Shown: positions 43,328-54,012, counted from the stretch's first letter. The stretch: DNA of 64,000 bases from Pseudoalteromonas sp. SMS1 (GCF_021530565.1 NZ_JAKGBI010000011.1:1-64000), one strand, 5' to 3'. Notes: generated by a model from the letters alone, not told the origin. Translations and numbers: made by a program.

Positions 43328-45760
43328 TTATTCCTGACGTAGTGACGCCATAGGTTTAGCCCGCAGGACTTTGCTCATTGGATACAAAGTTGCAAACAAA
43401 GCAAACCCCAATATACCAATACACACTCCCGATAACCATAATGGATTGAGCAACATATAGTCCTCAACTTGCTTTCCAAACAACCGATAACCTAATACAC
43501 ACAAAATCACCGCGAAGCCAAATGCAGCAGCAAGCGGGACGATGGTATCTTGGTATAACTGTTTATAGAGTTTTTTGTTTTTCGCACCCAGTGCCATGCG
43601 AATACCCAGCTCATAACGTCGCAGCCCCAAGTTATAGCTCAGTACCCCATAGATACCAATGCCAGCTAAAAGCAGGGTAAATAATGCCAACATGATGCAT
43701 AAGTTTCGTGTGATTCGCTCCATGTACGTCATTAAATCGTATTCCTTTTCGAAGTCTGTTAGCCGCCACAAGCCTGCTCGTTCGTCTACGGTATGTGCAG
43801 CTTGGAAAACGAGCTCGCGATTGAGGACTTTGCCTTCTTCCATTTTTACAATATACGGAAATGCATAAGCCTGCGATGCCCACCAGAAGTGACGACCTCG
43901 ATGTTTGCCAAATGATTTCGGGTGGTTAAAGTTTTCAGTGATCCCAACCACTTCCACAGGGTTATCAGGATCAAAACTTAAAAACTTTTCACCTAATAAA
44001 CTACCACCGGGTTTCAGTAGGTCGTTAACGGCTTTAGTCACTAAAAACTCGTGTTTCTCTCCTCGCAGTGCCGCTTCACTAAAAGTACGCCCTTCAATGA
44101 TCTTAAGGCCCGTCATATCAAAGTAATCTTGTCCAACCCACGCTTGTGGAATAAACACGCTTTCTTTACCTGACATATCTGTGACCGTACTAGCACGAAT
44201 ATTGTATTCTACGGGGCTCCCACCATGACCTACCTTGGTAACACCATCGATTTGATAAAGCGCTTGTCGATATAACTCTATGTATTTATACCGCGCGCTT
44301 AATTCCTCATCTAATCCAGGCACATAAATTTGCACCGCATATAAATTATCTATGTCACTACCCAGTGGTCTGTGAAGCGTTTCAAGACTTTTACTTAACA
44401 CCATGGTTGAACCAATCACTAGACAAGAGGCCACAAATAGCTGCACCGCAATCATGACTTTGACAGTTTTACCGCTAATCTGGCTCACTGCACCTTTGCC
44501 TGAAGACTGAACTTGAGACCTTAACTGCGAGAAATTAATTAGTCGGCTCGAAACCCACGCAAATAGCCAAGCAAACACGACACAACATAATAAAGCACTC
44601 ACTAATACCATAGAATCAAGCGACAAGCTGGACACCAGTGGCAAAAATCCCATGCCTAACGATTTAAAAAGCTTGATGCCCCACGCCGCCAAAAAGAGGG
44701 CGATGACAACAGACAACACCATAAGCACTGATGTCTCTAGTAAAATACTTTGAAATATCACTCGGCGTTTAGCGCCAAGCACGGCTTGCAATGCAAGTTG
44801 CTTGTGCTTTACCACAGCGCGTGAGACGAATAAATTGCTGACATTAAGCAGTGCAATTAAGACTAACCCCGTCACCCCAGCAAACAGTAATATTGCCAAA
44901 TAATTATTGTCACCCAACTCCGCCTTTCTAAAACTCGTGACAATGGGCACCAAGTCCACAATATTTGGAAACGCCGCTTTCCATTGGGCTTTTATTGCAA
45001 GCAACGATTGATGTAATTGTACTTGTGCGGAACTATTCGTCTCCCCTTCTTTTAACACACCCACTAATTTGAGTGTGCCAAAAAGATTGTACCAGGGGCT
45101 TGGGTTTTCTTCGTTGTAGTAACGATTATCTGCACTGAATTTAAACCAAATTTGCCCTTTACCTTTGTTAAACATAAAAGGGTCACTAAAGCTTTTTTCT
45201 GCAACACCAACAATGGTGAACTGCGCCTCATTGGTCTGTATCGTCTTCCCAATTACCGTACTTTCACCGTCGAAATATTTTTGCCAAAAGTTATAAGCGA
45301 TCACCACTTCTTGTCGCTTTTCACCCAAATGACTCACAGCTTCAGTATGTCTGCCGAGTAGGATAGGCATTTTAAACAGCTCATAGTATTCATCTGACGC
45401 AAAAGTGACTTCAACCTTAGGCTGGCCAGGCAAATTCCTGATAATTTTTTGCCCTGAGACAACCGCCGCGGCCTTTTCAAATACTTGATTATTTTTATAC
45501 CAGTGCTCTATAGATTGGAAGCTTTGATATCCAGGGCTATTATTATCCTCATAGACATTGTCTTGCTCAACAATCACTAAACGCGGTTCATTTTCGACGT
45601 TTAGCGGTTTAACAAAGTAACTGCTAACAAGACTCATCACGACAAAGAAACACGCCAACGTCAGTGACAAGGTTAGAATAATTGCACTGGAAAACCCTTT
45701 TGCCTGTCGTAGTGACTGAATAGCCAGCTTCAATTGATTGTTGAAACGGATTAAGTTCAT
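43328..45760 (-). CDS. ABC transporter permease, MacB/FtsX type (810 residues)
   Basis: Two MacB-type periplasmic domains, each followed by an FtsX domain. First helix at 23-47 (SSAIILTLSLTLACFFVVMS), first FtsX block about 285-410 (LAILLFAGVTGLVLIALLNV, LETSVLMVLSVVIALFLAA), another helix about 435, second periplasmic part about 460-690 and a final three-helix block (LCIMLALFTLLLAGIGIYGV). Conserved cytoplasmic RRYELGIRMALGAKN. It overlaps the ATPase gene by four bases. With HlyD and ATPase it forms a tripartite-like exporter; the substrate is unknown. Confidence 0.9.
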   Translation of the reverse strand: MNLIRFNNQLKLAIQSLRQAKGFSSAIILTLSLTLACFFVVMSLVSSYFVKPLNVENEPRLVIVEQDNVYEDNNSPGYQSFQSIEHWYKNNQVFEKAAAVVSGQKIIRNLPGQPKVEVTFASDEYYELFKMPILLGRHTEAVSHLGEKRQEVVIAYNFWQKYFDGESTVIGKTIQTNEAQFTIVGVAEKSFSDPFMFNKGKGQIWFKFSADNRYYNEENPSPWYNLFGTLKLVGVLKEGETNSSAQVQLHQSLLAIKAQWKAAFPNIVDLVPIVTSFRKAELGDNNYLAILLFAGVTGLVLIALLNVSNLFVSRAVVKHKQLALQAVLGAKRRVIFQSILLETSVLMVLSVVIALFLAAWGIKLFKSLGMGFLPLVSSLSLDSMVLVSALLCCVVFAWLFAWVSSRLINFSQLRSQVQSSGKGAVSQISGKTVKVMIAVQLFVASCLVIGSTMVLSKSLETLHRPLGSDIDNLYAVQIYVPGLDEELSARYKYIELYRQALYQIDGVTKVGHGGSPVEYNIRASTVTDMSGKESVFIPQAWVGQDYFDMTGLKIIEGRTFSEAALRGEKHEFLVTKAVNDLLKPGGSLLGEKFLSFDPDNPVEVVGITENFNHPKSFGKHRGRHFWWASQAYAFPYIVKMEEGKVLNRELVFQAAHTVDERAGLWRLTDFEKEYDLMTYMERITRNLCIMLALFTLLLAGIGIYGVLSYNLGLRRYELGIRMALGAKNKKLYKQLYQDTIVPLAAAFGFAVILCVLGYRLFGKQVEDYMLLNPLWLSGVCIGILGFALFATLYPMSKVLRAKPMASLRQE

Positions 45761-46491
45761 AACACCTCCTCCGCTTGGTAGTCTTTGGCTCGTTGATCTA
45801 CAGATTGGTCCTGCAGTACTGCACCATCTAACAATTTAACTTGTCTCTTCGCGTAGCCTGCGTAGCGCGGGTCGTGAGTTACCATACAAATGGTCGTGCC
45901 TTGTTCATTTAAGCTGTCTAAAATTGCCATGACGGCATCGCCATTTTTTGAATCTAAGTTACCTGTTGGTTCATCCACCAACAAGATACTTGGTTTTCCC
46001 GCTAGCGCCCGAGCAATGGCAACCCGCTGCTGTTGACCGCCAGACAGTTGATTAGGCTTATGCTGTGAACGGTGAGCAATTTCTACTTTTGACAGTGCTT
46101 TATTCACTCTGTCCGCGATTTCTTGCTGACTCAACGACTCTTCACGATAGATTAAAGGTAGGGCAACGTTGTCAAATACACTCAACTCATCAATTAAGTT
46201 AAATGATTGAAATATAAAACCGATGTGTAGATTTCTGAGTTCAGCCAACGTGTCCATGTCAAGGCTTTGCGTATCCACGCCTTCGATTTTATAGCACCCT
46301 TCGGTAATATCGTCGAGTAGTCCCATCAAACTTAAGAGAGTCGATTTTCCACAGCCTGATGGGCCGCTGATTGCCACATAATCGCCTTGATGAATACTTA
46401 AACTAATATCACTCAGTGCCTGTGTTTCGACACCGCCACTGACATAGACTTTTGATACATTGATTAACTCGATTACAGGTGTGTTAGCCAT
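45757..46491 (-). CDS. ABC transporter ATP-binding protein, LolD/MacB type
   Basis: A 244-residue ATPase. Walker A GPSGCGKSTLL near residue 40, Q-loop IFQSFNLIDELSVFDNV, signature LSGGQQQRVAIARALA near 145, Walker B ILLVDEPTGNLDS and a switch His in VTHDPRYA. AAAGGAATC stands ahead of the ATG. It pairs with the permease downstream, which it overlaps by four bases. Confidence 0.95.
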   Translation of the reverse strand: MANTPVIELINVSKVYVSGGVETQALSDISLSIHQGDYVAISGPSGCGKSTLLSLMGLLDDITEGCYKIEGVDTQSLDMDTLAELRNLHIGFIFQSFNLIDELSVFDNVALPLIYREESLSQQEIADRVNKALSKVEIAHRSQHKPNQLSGGQQQRVAIARALAGKPSILLVDEPTGNLDSKNGDAVMAILDSLNEQGTTICMVTHDPRYAGYAKRQVKLLDGAVLQDQSVDQRAKDYQAEEVL

Positions 46492-46505
46492 GATTGATTC
46501 CTTTA

Positions 46506-47762
46506 TTACTGGTGATTTATTGTTATTTGCGCGAGATGTTTAAAATCAGACATATCCGAAATTACGACGTGCTCGCCGGCCTTGACACCTGATCGAATTT
46601 CGATGGCGTTGCCTGCGAGTTTACCAAACTCCAATTGAGTTTTAACTAGTTGATTTGTGTCGGGGTTGAGAACAAACATTGCGCTACTGCTCAGCTCAGA
46701 GACATAACTGGGCTTTTGTATAGAAAGTGCTGATGCACGTTTTTCAGTGAGCACTTTACCTTCTATAGATAGCGCTGGCCGCGCGTTATCCGGCAGCGCT
46801 CCTATCAATTCGAGCTCAACTAAGATGCGCCCTTCTCTGACCACTGGGTCAATTCGATTGACCTTTGCACTGACTTCTCCACTGAAGGTATTGATCGTCC
46901 CCAGCTGCCCTATTTCGATTCGACTTGCTTGTTTCTCAGGTACATGTAGATCAGCTAATAACGCTCGCTCGCTGCCAACTAAGGCCAGAGGTGCACCAAT
47001 TTGCACTGATTGTCCTTGTTCGATATTTACTTCCATCAGCATGCCATTAATGCCCGCTCTTACTTGTAACTTGTCAACATCGTCTTTGGCTGCCTGATAG
47101 CTCAACTCCAGTTCATTTATTAATTTTCGCTCAACATTCAGTCGCTGAGCATGTAATGCTCTAGTTTGTTCTAGTTGCTGTTTGGCAAGTTCAACCCGCT
47201 CACTGAGCTGCTCCACCGCCAGCTCAGAGCGACGATGGTCTAATGTTGAAACTATCCCACTGGAGATCAACTTTGCTTCTGCTTCCTCTCTTAATTGCGC
47301 GTTAACAAGCTCGCTACTTAATAATGTTAGCTGTCCTTGTAAGGACAAAAGCTCACTTTTTTGGCTCAGATTTAATGCTTCAAAACTTGCAGTTTGCCTT
47401 GCCAATGCCAATCGGCTGCGCATCAGTGCCTGCTGTAGTACTGGATTTGATAAACGCATGATGATCGAGTCAGAGGTCACACGGCTGCCGGGTAACAGCA
47501 AAACCTCCTCGACTTGGGCTAGTCGACTCGAGGTAATAAACCGGCTATTTTTAGAACGTAAATGGCCAAACCCCGACACAACCAATTCCAAAGGACCACT
47601 TTGTACTTGCGCAAATACTAAGTCACGCTGCTCTACACTTTCCTCACGAAGATCTGTAAATGCAAATGCGACAAATACCACGATACTCGCTAACCCGACA
47701 ACGCCTTGCTTGAAAGGCATTGCTCGCTTATTACTTTTTGCTATTGAGTCTTTGATTTCCAT
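46506..47762 (-). CDS. HlyD-family periplasmic adaptor
   Basis: A 418-residue membrane-fusion protein. One N-terminal helix (GVVGLASIVVFVAFAF), the two lipoyl half-motifs VEEVLLLPGSRVTSDSIIMR and LMEVNIEQGQSVQIG, a long alpha-hairpin between them (about 120-225) and a C-terminal beta-barrel region. AAGGG is five bases before the ATG. It is the first gene of the exporter-plus-regulator operon and 35 bases behind a sigma-54 promoter. Confidence 0.9.
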   Translation of the reverse strand: MEIKDSIAKSNKRAMPFKQGVVGLASIVVFVAFAFTDLREESVEQRDLVFAQVQSGPLELVVSGFGHLRSKNSRFITSSRLAQVEEVLLLPGSRVTSDSIIMRLSNPVLQQALMRSRLALARQTASFEALNLSQKSELLSLQGQLTLLSSELVNAQLREEAEAKLISSGIVSTLDHRRSELAVEQLSERVELAKQQLEQTRALHAQRLNVERKLINELELSYQAAKDDVDKLQVRAGINGMLMEVNIEQGQSVQIGAPLALVGSERALLADLHVPEKQASRIEIGQLGTINTFSGEVSAKVNRIDPVVREGRILVELELIGALPDNARPALSIEGKVLTEKRASALSIQKPSYVSELSSSAMFVLNPDTNQLVKTQLEFGKLAGNAIEIRSGVKAGEHVVISDMSDFKHLAQITINHQ

Positions 47763-47796
47763 ACTCGCCCTTACTAATCAAAATTTAAAGGACAAG

Positions 47797-47813
47797 AGCG
47801 AAATGCGTACCAA
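47797..47813 (-). promoter_or_regulatory. Sigma-54 promoter of the exporter operon
   Basis: On the minus strand TTGGTACGCATTTCGCT matches the -24/-12 consensus TTGGCACG-N4-TTGCW: GG and GC are separated by exactly ten bases. The -12 GC is at 47798-47799, which puts the transcription start near 47786 and leaves a leader of about 24 bases before the HlyD start. Confidence 0.75.
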
Positions 47814-47862
47814 AATGTAAGCACCTGTTTTTTATATTGTTTAAGTGTTTTTAAATCCGTTT

Positions 47863-47884
47863 TTAATCCCATATATGGGACTAA
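47863..47884. promoter_or_regulatory. Upstream activating palindrome for the NtrC-type regulator
   Basis: TCCCATATATGGGA (47867-47880) is a perfect 14-base palindrome; with TTA and TAA outside and one mismatch it spans 22 bases. It lies about 70-80 bases upstream of the -12 element, where bound NtrC-type activators loop to sigma-54 polymerase. Only one copy is clear. Confidence 0.65.
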
Positions 47885-47979
47885 TAAATAAAAATGGGAA
47901 ATACACAGGCCGTGAGAGGACGAGAAAATTCAAACGCCGATACAGGCGTTATCATTTACTTTAATGTGGCTTTACATAC

Positions 47980-48004
47980 AAAAAAAACCGGCTAAAGTGC
48001 CGGC
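47980..48004 (-). terminator. Terminator of the flotillin/ATPase operon
   Basis: CCGGC-TAAAGT-GCCGG stem, flanked by an A run on the left and a T run on the right, so it can work in both directions. On the minus strand the T run (GGTTTTTTT) follows the stem, 20 bases past the 1980-residue ATPase stop. Confidence 0.75.
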
Positions 48005-48023
48005 TTTTTTATTTCCTAATGCG

Positions 48024-51000
48024 TTAAAGCATATATGGATTATCCCCACCTTGAGCTGGGGGTTGACTGCCTGATGGCATACGCTCTATGCGCGCAAGGC
48101 GCTCCAAGATAACATCCACCTTGCGGCCAAGCTCGGGGCCGAGCCCATTTGGCTCGTTGGCACTGGCAATCAACTGAGGCAGCGTGCTATTGACTAGTTC
48201 ACTCAACGCAACCGCGACCTCATCACTTGGCGTAGATTGACGCGCATTGGCAATTTCACTCACCTGCGCAATCTGCACTGCTAACTGCTCTAACGCCGTG
48301 CTGTGCACTTGCGCTTTAGTCGAAAACGCTTGCTGATTTTCTTTAAGCACATTGACTAACTGCGACTCAAGTGTACTTTGAGACTGCGCTAATCGTTCGG
48401 TCAATGCCATGATGCCCTGCTGTGTCCCTTGCTGAGACGCGACATCTTGTAAAGATTCATTGATTTGCAGTAGCAAGTCTGCTTGCTTTGCTTGGTGCTG
48501 AGCAGGGTTTTGCGCTTCATGTAGACGGGCTATTTTAGCCAACTGTTCAATGATACTCTCACGAACAGTTTCTTGCTTTTTAGCATGCTCAACCTGCGCC
48601 TGTTGCGATTCACACAGCTTGTTCAATGCATCACTGACTTTAGATACCGCCACAGAATGTGCCTGTTGCGTATCCGCAACATCCACCTCTTTTTGTTTTG
48701 CTTGCTCCACTTGCACTTGCTGTAGCTCTGACTGCTTCGCTAATGCTTGAGACACCTGATTCAGTTCACTACCTAGTCGCGTGAATAGTGCTTCTTGCTT
48801 GTCCATCGCATGCTCAGCACTGTGCACTTTTTGTGTGAGCGATTCGCTGTGTTGATTGCCTAACAATTCAGTCAACTTTTCAAATGACGTTGTTAAAGGT
48901 GAATACTGAGTACCTCTATCGAGTGTTTTGGTAAGCGTCTCTATGCTTGGCTTAAGATCTTGAGTTTTCACCGTACTCGTCAAGCTTTCGAGTAACTGAG
49001 AATAATCATGACTCAACTGCTCTTTATCTAACTTTGTTGCGATACTCGACAATGACGCATTTAGCTCGCCTAGTTGCTCAACGGCTAACAATACTGGGCT
49101 ACCCGCATCATTTGCCCTATTTAACAACGCATAGTCCGCTAAAATTTGCGCCCACCTTGTGCGTTCTTCATCCGTTAATGTCTCCCTTAGCTCAGCCAGC
49201 TTCAGTAAATTCTCTTCACTGCCTTTACTTAAGGTTTGCGCTTCACCGCGATAGTGATCTTGAATAAGATTTTCAAGTTCCACTTCATTCATCGCAGCGA
49301 CCACCTTTTCCGCCATCTTATTCATGTTACGGTAGCTCCCCTGCAACTTGAATGGTGGCTCAGTTCGGTAATCGTCATCTTGCGCTGCTGAAGCGATGTA
49401 TTGCGCATTGACTTTCAACACCGTATTTCTGATGGTGATCAGTTTTTGTAACACTGAGACGATTTCATTGGCCTGCGCTTGGGAGTAATTGTGCTCAAGC
49501 TCATTTAAAGAAATGTCTTCCCCTTCACTGATCCTAACTAGCTTATATAAGTCCGCCATATTGCGGTTCGCTAAAGGCGCCAACACCGGATTGGAAGTCA
49601 GTGCATTTTCAATGAAGCTCATTGCAAATTCCTGCTCACACCCAGACAGCGTATCGCCCAAATTATATATATCGGCACGGTTCGCCAACATGTCTGGAAT
49701 TTTAAAACTTTCACCCGATTCGGTGTACGGGTTACCCGCCATCACGACAGCAAACTTTTTACCGCGCAAGTCATAAGTTTTGCTTTGCCCATTCCAAACG
49801 CCGTCAATGCGTCTTGAGCCATCACACAGAGAGATAAATTTCTGCAAAAACTCTGGGTTGGTATGTTGAATATCATCCAAGTAGAGCATGACATTATTGC
49901 CCATCTCAAAGCTCTGATTGATTTTCTCAATTTCTTTTGCAGCCGTGGCATTAATCGCTTGCGCCGGATCCAGTGAAACCTGATCGTGGCCAATAGACGG
50001 ACAATTCACTTTAACAAAGGTCAACCCCAACCGGTTTGCAACATATTCTATGAGCGTCGTCTTACCATAACCCGGGGGTGAAATAAGCAGTAACATCCCC
50101 ATCAAATCGGTTCGCTTATTGCTGCCTGACGCACCAATTTGCTTGGCGAGGTTGTCTCCAATAATTGGAAAATACACTTTGTCGATAAGTTGATTGCGAA
50201 CAAATGAGCTCAGCGGTCTTGGCTTAAATTCATCTAGCTGTAGACGCGCTTTCTGCTCCACCAGAATCTCAGATTTAATTTCATGATAATGCGTAAATCC
50301 AGCAACATGCTGCATCAGATAATCTGACGTTCGAGCGTAAAATTCTGAATAATCCAGCGTGAGTGCTTGTTCATCAATTCTACTATGCTGCCCAAGCAGC
50401 CCATTAATAAAGTTTGAAATAGCGACGTCTTGAGCAACAAACTTGGCAACCTTAAGGTGTTGTAAGAGTAATACGTTCGCCGCTTCAAGCAAAACATCTT
50501 GAGCAATTTCGGTATTGGAAGCTTGCTGCAGCCCATAGGCATTTAACCAGCTGGCCATCATAATCGCTTGCTCTTGTATACATGCGAGCGTATTCAGTGT
50601 CTCATTGAGAGAGTTGGTGAACCCTTTGGTTTTGGCCACACTCGTAAACTGCTCTGATACTTTTTTAACTTTATCAGACATTACAAAACAGACGTCTTTT
50701 TGCTGATTTGCGAGTTCTTTAACTAGGTACTCTGCGCTCAAATTAGCAGAGAGCTTAGGTAAGTAAGCCAAGTACTGTACTAATTGTGTGCGCGCAAAGG
50801 CATCAATTTCAGTGCTCAAAGAATCTACGAGTTGGGCTTGGAAACGCGTATCTCCGAGCATGCGAGACATTAATTCAGCTTGCTTTGATTGTTCTGTCCA
50901 CTTGGCCTGTATTTGGGGCTCAATTTGGCAGAAAAACAAGTGTGCAACAATACGCGCTGAGCTGGGGTAAATAAGCAGTCCCAAGGCTTTCTTTTGCCCC

Positions 51001-53966
51001 AGTAAGTTACTCAAAATCATCGCTGCATCATGATCATGAATGCCTTTTTCATAGCCTTCCTGATAGCGAGGTTCAGCAAATTTTTGCACCAGAGGCAAAA
51101 TGCGCTCTTCTTGGATTGCCGTCTCGAGTTCAGTAAAAGTCAGACTATGCTCTGCCTCATTCGCAGCTTTTAATACTTGGGCTGCTAAGAACTCGCCCCG
51201 ATAAATATCGTGGTTTTCAGAAACTAAGTTTTGCTGCCAATAAGGGCGATAAGTGAGTAGTTTTTCCCGAATCTGTTTGTCTTGAATTGACTCGAAGTAC
51301 TCCGTGCCAGTCAAATGGAACATCAAGTCTTCATCACGAGGTAGCAAAGTAAGGTCTAGCAACTGTTTGTTCACACCAAAACTGTGTTTACCAATTTTGA
51401 CCGAGTTTCCACCATCACTATATATATCCTGCTTATCTCGCAGTGAACGTATGCCTTGATCTTTACACGCTTTCAGTTTCGCTTGGATGTCGTCCGCTTT
51501 GATCTCATCGCCCAGCTCTTTGAGTTCTTGAGTCAAACTGCGCAACTTGCTGATCATCGGATCCGATGCAAAATAGCTGTTGATCTCATCTATCTCAGCA
51601 AAGCTTTGAGCGCGTCTAGTTACACCTTGAAGAATTCGCTCTGCGGCATTTGCAAGGTTTAGCGCTCTGCGCTGCCTTTCATCAATCAGTTGCTGTTTGT
51701 GCGCTTCAAAACTTTCATAAACATCATCACGCTTAGCCATGATTTCAGCGAGATATTCATCGTATTCGCTAAATTGTGACTCCAACTCTTCGAGTTGGAT
51801 CAGCAAACGTGACAGCTGTTCATCACATTGCTCTGGTGTACGTGCATTGTTTAAGCTGCTGGTAATACTTTGGCTGAACAACTTGAAACGAGCCGCGAAT
51901 TCGGCCTTGGCTTCTACGCTACCTAAGCTCTTTCTGCGAATTTCGATACTGGCTTTGGCTCGATTGACCAGCGCATAGACTCCACTGACATCTTCTAAGA
52001 TTTGAGTCCTAACTCGGCTGTCATCTATTTCAAGATCTAGCATTGTGTGATTGAGCAGGTCAAGCTCTCCACCCAGCGTATCAAGTGCTTCCAAAAAGCC
52101 ATTTAATTCAGTGACACTGTCACTTTTTTCGCTCAGTTCAGTCAGCTCATCTAACTTTTCGTGATAGGGCGCCAATGCTGTATCTTGCTGCAAGAACTGC
52201 GCAGTTGCCTGGCTTAAATCAAGTGTTTTTTCATCCAACTGCTGTTGCAGTTCACCAAGCGCCTCAAGATTAATATACTTAACGTCTTCGAGGCTAATAA
52301 TCTTGCCTTTGAGCTGTTTTAAGGACTCAAGGCCGGTGACAAATTCGGTGGCAAGTTTAAAGCTATCTGGACGTATTTCTTTGGTGATATCTTTATACTG
52401 AGCTTGAATATCCGCCAATGCTTTTTTGGCAGTCTCTTGAATTTGACTTACTTTTTCAAATTCATCCAGCACTTGCTCTGAGGTTTCAAAGATTTCATGA
52501 AGTTGCCCATTGAGTGCAGAGAAGTCGCTTTCCACCAACCAGTGATATCTGTCCAATATACTGCGCGTGAGGGAGATAAGGCTTTCGTAGTGCGATACGT
52601 TCGGGTTTTGTTCACTGATCGCTTTACATACACTGTACAGGTCTGAGATCCCGCGGACCAAATCTGGGTTACCAATCTTGCCCAGCATACTTGTCGGCGT
52701 CGGAGCATTGGCCGCATATTCGACAGAGCAAAATGGGCTATCCCAAACCTGAATCGGGTGTACACGCTCAGCTTCTTCTTTTTCAGCTTTGAACGTAATA
52801 GTCAAACCATCATCATATACGCCGTAGCCATGACAATAAATCGGATTTTGCAGGTTTTTCTCAATAAGGTTGTACGCAAACAGCGCGTAACGACCTTCTG
52901 TTGGTTCATAAAAGACGTACAGTACATCTTCGCCGTTAGGCGACTTGATTTGTTTATGAAACTCTAAATTTTCAATTTGGTCATCAAAATGCCGTGTTTG
53001 TCCAGACTGCAAATAGTAGCCACCCGGATAGATCACCCCATGATCGTCGGGCAACTGCACACACGCATCTGAAATTGCATCTTGGCGAATCACCTTTTGA
53101 GTAATGCAGTTGAAAATATAGTGACGCCATACTTTTTCTCGATATGGTAGCACCTTCAGCAGAATGATTTCACCCAGCTGCGCATACTCAACGTCACAAT
53201 CTGCCAGCGATTGATTTTTATCATCGACGGGGTCAGCATAGATCCCTTCGCCACTTTCTGTGTTGCTCTCAATTTTAATGGTTAAGTCGCCACCAACCGT
53301 TTCAACAAAAACACGGTCAAGAATATTAATATGTGGGTGGCGCCCTTCCACATGATCAGAGCGATCGGTCTTTATCCATTCAAAATCATAATCTTGATTG
53401 CCCTTGATATCTCGCTCACCACGGTTATCAATGTAATCTAGGGTATTATCCGCAGCGATTTCCCAACGAAATACTCGTACATCAGTGAGCTTATCGCCAA
53501 TCTGAAATACAGCGAACAATTTACCATTTTGCTGATATAAGTGTTGGAGGTGCGTTTCTTTGTAATACGTATAAAGCTCTTCAAAATCGCGTAAAAAGCG
53601 ATTATCAGTCAGAAACTTTGTTTCACTCGGGTAGTCTTCAACTTCATAGTGGTCATCCTGATAAACCAGTTTTTGAACACTAAACACATCGCTGACATGA
53701 ATATTTTTTTTGAGACCTAAGAAAACGTTGTAGGCAAATATCAATTTATCGCCAATGAGTACGATATCACGAGGAGTACAGTTATGTTCGGTTCTTACTC
53801 TGGCACGCCCTTTTACTTTGATCTCGGTGCTGCCAAATGTGTCGATTCGGTTTTGATTTAAGGTGTCAATGTCTTTGCGAAGCTGAGCACCTGAGTTGCT
53901 CAATCGGCGCTTGATTAGGTCGTAAGAGCCTTGCTCAAGTGCGGCATTGTTTGCAGAATCCGTCAT
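48024..53966 (-). CDS. Very large AAA+ ATPase (annotated in relatives as DNA repair ATPase)
   Basis: A 1980-residue cytoplasmic protein. The N-terminal third (about 60-460) is mostly beta, with motifs such as LIGDKLIFAYN, VFRWEIAADN and KSPNGEDVLYVFYE, a likely propeller. From about 460 to 870 it is coiled coil. A AAA+ module follows at about residues 1300-1510: Walker A LISPPGYGKTTLIEYVANRL, Walker B VMLYLDDIQ, sensor-like VMAGNPYTESG and a LANRAD arginine. The last 350 residues are again coiled coil rich in Gln and end in GGDNPYML. The DNA-repair name is inherited, not proven; with flotillin and PspA genes upstream a membrane role is likelier. Confidence 0.87.
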   Translation of the reverse strand: MTDSANNAALEQGSYDLIKRRLSNSGAQLRKDIDTLNQNRIDTFGSTEIKVKGRARVRTEHNCTPRDIVLIGDKLIFAYNVFLGLKKNIHVSDVFSVQKLVYQDDHYEVEDYPSETKFLTDNRFLRDFEELYTYYKETHLQHLYQQNGKLFAVFQIGDKLTDVRVFRWEIAADNTLDYIDNRGERDIKGNQDYDFEWIKTDRSDHVEGRHPHINILDRVFVETVGGDLTIKIESNTESGEGIYADPVDDKNQSLADCDVEYAQLGEIILLKVLPYREKVWRHYIFNCITQKVIRQDAISDACVQLPDDHGVIYPGGYYLQSGQTRHFDDQIENLEFHKQIKSPNGEDVLYVFYEPTEGRYALFAYNLIEKNLQNPIYCHGYGVYDDGLTITFKAEKEEAERVHPIQVWDSPFCSVEYAANAPTPTSMLGKIGNPDLVRGISDLYSVCKAISEQNPNVSHYESLISLTRSILDRYHWLVESDFSALNGQLHEIFETSEQVLDEFEKVSQIQETAKKALADIQAQYKDITKEIRPDSFKLATEFVTGLESLKQLKGKIISLEDVKYINLEALGELQQQLDEKTLDLSQATAQFLQQDTALAPYHEKLDELTELSEKSDSVTELNGFLEALDTLGGELDLLNHTMLDLEIDDSRVRTQILEDVSGVYALVNRAKASIEIRRKSLGSVEAKAEFAARFKLFSQSITSSLNNARTPEQCDEQLSRLLIQLEELESQFSEYDEYLAEIMAKRDDVYESFEAHKQQLIDERQRRALNLANAAERILQGVTRRAQSFAEIDEINSYFASDPMISKLRSLTQELKELGDEIKADDIQAKLKACKDQGIRSLRDKQDIYSDGGNSVKIGKHSFGVNKQLLDLTLLPRDEDLMFHLTGTEYFESIQDKQIREKLLTYRPYWQQNLVSENHDIYRGEFLAAQVLKAANEAEHSLTFTELETAIQEERILPLVQKFAEPRYQEGYEKGIHDHDAAMILSNLLGQKKALGLLIYPSSARIVAHLFFCQIEPQIQAKWTEQSKQAELMSRMLGDTRFQAQLVDSLSTEIDAFARTQLVQYLAYLPKLSANLSAEYLVKELANQQKDVCFVMSDKVKKVSEQFTSVAKTKGFTNSLNETLNTLACIQEQAIMMASWLNAYGLQQASNTEIAQDVLLEAANVLLLQHLKVAKFVAQDVAISNFINGLLGQHSRIDEQALTLDYSEFYARTSDYLMQHVAGFTHYHEIKSEILVEQKARLQLDEFKPRPLSSFVRNQLIDKVYFPIIGDNLAKQIGASGSNKRTDLMGMLLLISPPGYGKTTLIEYVANRLGLTFVKVNCPSIGHDQVSLDPAQAINATAAKEIEKINQSFEMGNNVMLYLDDIQHTNPEFLQKFISLCDGSRRIDGVWNGQSKTYDLRGKKFAVVMAGNPYTESGESFKIPDMLANRADIYNLGDTLSGCEQEFAMSFIENALTSNPVLAPLANRNMADLYKLVRISEGEDISLNELEHNYSQAQANEIVSVLQKLITIRNTVLKVNAQYIASAAQDDDYRTEPPFKLQGSYRNMNKMAEKVVAAMNEVELENLIQDHYRGEAQTLSKGSEENLLKLAELRETLTDEERTRWAQILADYALLNRANDAGSPVLLAVEQLGELNASLSSIATKLDKEQLSHDYSQLLESLTSTVKTQDLKPSIETLTKTLDRGTQYSPLTTSFEKLTELLGNQHSESLTQKVHSAEHAMDKQEALFTRLGSELNQVSQALAKQSELQQVQVEQAKQKEVDVADTQQAHSVAVSKVSDALNKLCESQQAQVEHAKKQETVRESIIEQLAKIARLHEAQNPAQHQAKQADLLLQINESLQDVASQQGTQQGIMALTERLAQSQSTLESQLVNVLKENQQAFSTKAQVHSTALEQLAVQIAQVSEIANARQSTPSDEVAVALSELVNSTLPQLIASANEPNGLGPELGRKVDVILERLARIERMPSGSQPPAQGGDNPYML

Positions 53967-54012
53967 AGTTTACTGTCCTGTTGTACACGGAGGGTAAATG
54001 GAAAGGTAAGTT

